A stretch of 7,225 nucleotides of DNA from an uncultured Solobacterium sp. GTDB lineage: Bacteria > Bacillota_I > Bacilli_A > Erysipelotrichales > Erysipelotrichaceae. Each line of letters opens with the position of its first letter. The stretch's first letter is position 1. Made by a program: the position numbers and the translations under genes. Below are positions 5,599 to 7,225 of the stretch, one piece after another. The notes under the pieces were generated by a model that was not told where the DNA came from, searched no databases, and worked only from the letters and a program-made list of their open reading frames with translations. The stretch is taken from NCBI GenBank assembly GCA_905194705.1, contig CAJJTI010000096.1:1-7225 (forward strand). Reading direction: 5' to 3'.

Positions 5599-6666
5599 AT
5601 GAAAGATAAATCAAATTTTGAGAAATTTACAGGGATATATTGTTCGGGGCTTTTTATTCCTAATTCATCTATGTTAACTTCATTATGTATTTTATTTGAT
5701 CAAGTTTACCTAGTAGATAATTTAGAATATGTTCTTTCTTTTGCTAAAAAATATAGAATCACCTTACATGATAAAAAACTTAAAGACAAGTGTGACCACA
5801 TGGTTTTAAAACCTATTACTGATATCGATGAGTTATGTATGAAGGATGATCCTTTAGAAGGGCTGGGAGAAGAACAAAAAGAAACTATAAGGGCATATTT
5901 AATGCAGGCACAGCATTTTTTTATTCGTAACCATGAGTTGTTGGGAGATGTTATTAAATCAGATATGCTTCCAGATAATGAACCATTTGAGGTAGAGTTA
6001 ATAAAAAAAGGAAACGTAGGAGAATTAAATACTTATGCTGTGAGAGAAAAAGAGTTACAGGTATCGCTGGATGGATTGCAACAGATGAACAACTTAATAG
6101 ATCAAGGAGCTTTCCCTATTGTGGGAAAATATCATATTGATTTAAATGAGAATCACAAAGAAGTATTTTGTTCTAAAAGTCTTGCAAGTTTATTGGCAAT
6201 GAAAAGCGTAGAATTAGTAATACCTGCAATGAAAGAAGTAGAACCAGAGATAATTTTAGAAGCTCGTGATCGTTTAAAGGATCAATTGCCACTTTTTTGG
6301 GCTTCCATGTTAAAATTATCTACGAAGTTAAAATCAGAAATCAACCAAGATATGAAACCTAACGATATCTTTTTTGAAACACAGGAAATCGTAGATACGA
6401 CAGTTCTACCGGCGTTAGTGGAATTAAAGAATAAAATATACAAAGATAAGAAAAGTTGGTTTTATAAAATACTGAACCCTGCGTTCGATAGTGTAAAAAT
6501 GTTTATGGGAAATCCAAAACTTACTACGGAAAATCTAGTTATTACAGGTTTAACTACAGGGATGAATATTACTTCTAATTTTATTGAACAAGAATATGAG
6601 ATACAAAAAATAAAAAAAGAAGCGGGATTAACATTTTTGTTGAGATTGGATGAATTAATAAAATAA
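5599..6666 (+). CDS. Unrecognised 355-residue cytoplasmic protein, possible defence-associated
   Basis: ATG 5599 is preceded by GAAGG (5588-5592) with a six-base spacer. The N-terminus (TGIYCSGLFIPNSSMLTSLC, then FDQVYLVDNLEY) recalls proteins such as DUF6236, which open with 'GLYxP' and a conserved LxxLxLxxDxVY segment. The middle (CSKSLASLLAMKSVELVIP at 191-209, then EPEIILEARDRLKDQLPLFWASMLKLSTKL at 215-244) also matches that layout of helices. The similarity is from memory and weak. The remainder is mostly helical. A mildly hydrophobic segment near 312-326 (NLVITGLTTGMNITS) is too short and polar to be a sure membrane helix. No catalytic motif is evident. It follows DUF2971 in the same direction and may form a two-gene unit with it. 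Confidence 0.75.
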   Translation: MKDKSNFEKFTGIYCSGLFIPNSSMLTSLCILFDQVYLVDNLEYVLSFAKKYRITLHDKKLKDKCDHMVLKPITDIDELCMKDDPLEGLGEEQKETIRAYLMQAQHFFIRNHELLGDVIKSDMLPDNEPFEVELIKKGNVGELNTYAVREKELQVSLDGLQQMNNLIDQGAFPIVGKYHIDLNENHKEVFCSKSLASLLAMKSVELVIPAMKEVEPEIILEARDRLKDQLPLFWASMLKLSTKLKSEINQDMKPNDIFFETQEIVDTTVLPALVELKNKIYKDKKSWFYKILNPAFDSVKMFMGNPKLTTENLVITGLTTGMNITSNFIEQEYEIQKIKKEAGLTFLLRLDELIK

Positions 6667-6867
6667 ATCATAGCAACACTTTGGCAACAGAAAATCAGTA
6701 AGCCAAAATAAAATGTGCAAATGAAGTAAAATAGCGGCATATTTCAAATAAAACTTAAACAAAATAATTTAAGTTCAAGAAGGAACTTGCTGAGTTTGAG
6801 TAAGATGAGTTGTTATTTTGTAACGACCACTGTTCACAAAATTAGCAAATAAAAATATCCACAAATT
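6667..6867. other. Non-coding stretch with two small inverted repeats
   Basis: No gene is visible. AACTTAAA (6752-6759) pairs with TTTAAGTT (6768-6775), and overlapping it AAGTTC (6771-6776) pairs with GAACTT (6783-6788), so the two hairpins are mutually exclusive. Neither is followed by a T-tract. They could be an operator or part of the long 3' untranslated region of the 355-residue gene. Confidence 0.4.
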
Positions 6868-6912
6868 AGGATACAAAACAGGTAATGCAAAATCTGTCTT
6901 GTGTCCTTTTTT
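6868..6912 (+). terminator. Intrinsic terminator
   Basis: AGGATACAAAACAG (6868-6881) pairs with CTGTCTTGTGTCCT (6894-6907), giving 14 positions with one U-G wobble and one A-C mismatch. A run of six T (6907-6912) follows. It lies 200 bp beyond the stop of the 355-residue gene and is the first good terminator for that transcript. Confidence 0.8.
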
Positions 6913-6973
6913 GTTGAAAATAAAGGGTTTGAAGGGTGTTGTAAACAAGATAGGTAAGAGGTATGGAGAGAAG

Positions 6974-7024
6974 ATGAATAGGATGGTAAAGATTGCTAAA
7001 AAAGTGGATGGAAGGGTTTGCTAA
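6974..7024 (+). CDS. Possible 16-residue basic peptide
   Basis: ATG 6974 to TAA 7022-7024 encodes MNRMVKIAKKVDGRVC. It has a good ribosome site, GGAGAG at 6965-6970, and a strong terminator begins 12 bases after the stop. It sits between two terminators, so it would need its own promoter; none is clear. It may be a small peptide gene, the remaining tail of a deleted gene, or chance. It has no hydrophobic core. Confidence 0.25.
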   Translation: MNRMVKIAKKVDGRVC

Positions 7025-7035
7025 AATACATGAGT

Positions 7036-7080
7036 AAATCCCTGCAAAGTCTGTATTTATGGACTTTGTAGGGATTTTTT
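7036..7080 (+). terminator. Strong intrinsic terminator
   Basis: AAATCCCTGCAAAGTC (7036-7051) pairs with GACTTTGTAGGGATTT (7062-7077) over 16 positions with a single G-U wobble and a ten-base loop. The hairpin runs into six T (7075-7080). The preceding A-run and following T-run could let it work in both directions. No sizeable gene precedes it, which suggests its gene has been lost or is very small. Confidence 0.85.
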
Positions 7081-7109
7081 AGATGGCGGTGGGTAAGATT
7101 TGGGTACAA

Positions 7110-7160
7110 AACAATAAAATGAGTTGAAGTGTTATAAAATATTATACTCATTTTATTGTT
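7110..7160. repeat. Perfect 15-bp inverted repeat
   Basis: AACAATAAAATGAGT (7110-7124) and ACTCATTTTATTGTT (7146-7160) are exact reverse complements with a 21-base AT-rich loop. It ends about ten bases before the putative insertion-sequence end. Without a T-tract on the plus strand it is a doubtful terminator. An operator, or the terminator of a leftward transcript, is possible. Confidence 0.8.
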
Positions 7161-7170
7161 CATCATGATT

Positions 7171-7225
7171 GAGACCGTTTCAAGTTTTGTGTAAACGTTA
7201 AAAACTGATATAAGATTTGTGAATA
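7171..7225. mobile_element. Putative terminal inverted repeat of an IS256-type insertion sequence (element continues beyond the right edge)
   Basis: GAGACCGTTTCAAGTTTTGTGTAAACG, read here from 7171 to 7197, has the layout of IS256-family ends: a short G-rich outer tip, then an inner TTGTGTAAA block (IS256 itself ends with a GTCC..TTGTGTAAAAG pattern, as I recall it). The bases after it are AT-rich leader-like sequence with no frame yet. The transposase and second end would lie to the right, outside the window. The call rests on one partial motif. Confidence 0.4.

Noticed and set aside
7170..7175. TGAGAC at the right end as another member of the heptamer family
   Set aside because: It is a single copy overlapping the putative insertion-sequence end, without phased partners. 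Single in-gene or stray hits at 831, 1513 and 2341 are likewise taken as chance.
1..7225. tRNA or rRNA genes
   Set aside because: No cloverleaf with a GTTCAA-type T-loop and CCA-like end, and no conserved rRNA sequence, was seen on either strand.

Overview
The window is AT-rich, has strong GGAG/AGGAG-type ribosome binding sites and carries families common in gut Clostridia. I infer a Lachnospiraceae-like Firmicute and an accessory (genomic-island type) region. No core housekeeping gene is visible.

Layout. (1) Positions 1-260 hold the 3' end of a gene for a Schlafen/AlbA_2-type ATP-binding regulator with a C-terminal helix-turn-helix. (2) Positions 261-430 hold a dense array of the heptamer AGTCTCA/TGAGACT. 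It begins at the first base after the stop codon and often repeats at 11-bp steps. (3) Positions 476-1417 encode a protein with a tyrosine-recombinase fold in which every recognisable catalytic position is substituted. (4) Positions 1455-1761 look like a decayed small gene whose last reading frame overlaps the next start by ATGA. (5) Positions 1758-3460 hold a two-gene operon: a UPF0158 protein and a helical-repeat protein resembling the C-terminal region of SWIM zinc-finger proteins. (6) Positions 3489-3540 carry a second cluster of the same heptamer, including a near-perfect hairpin. (7) On the minus strand, 4212 down to 3576, lie a MobC-like ribbon-helix-helix protein and an 88-residue partner, without a relaxase. 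(8) Positions 4646-5488 encode a DUF2971 protein and 5599-6666 an unrecognised 355-residue protein. (9) Positions 6667-7225 are non-coding apart from a possible 16-residue peptide. They contain two strong intrinsic terminators, a 15-bp inverted repeat and, at the right edge, what looks like the terminal inverted repeat of an IS256-type insertion sequence.

The most unusual signal is that at least 14 copies of one hexamer core (GTCTCA/TGAGAC) are confined to the two non-coding stretches that bracket the recombinase-like gene and the UPF0158/SWIM-like operon. A simple reading is that 261-3540 is one module. In it, a catalytically inactive recombinase-fold protein binds the heptamers, either as an autoregulator/partition-like DNA-binding protein or as a relic of a cassette that once moved. 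Whether the protein binds these repeats is inference; the repeats, their phasing and the lost catalytic residues are read from the sequence. The DUF2971 and 355-residue genes, between mobilisation genes and an insertion-sequence end, are further accessory cargo and may be a defence-type pair.
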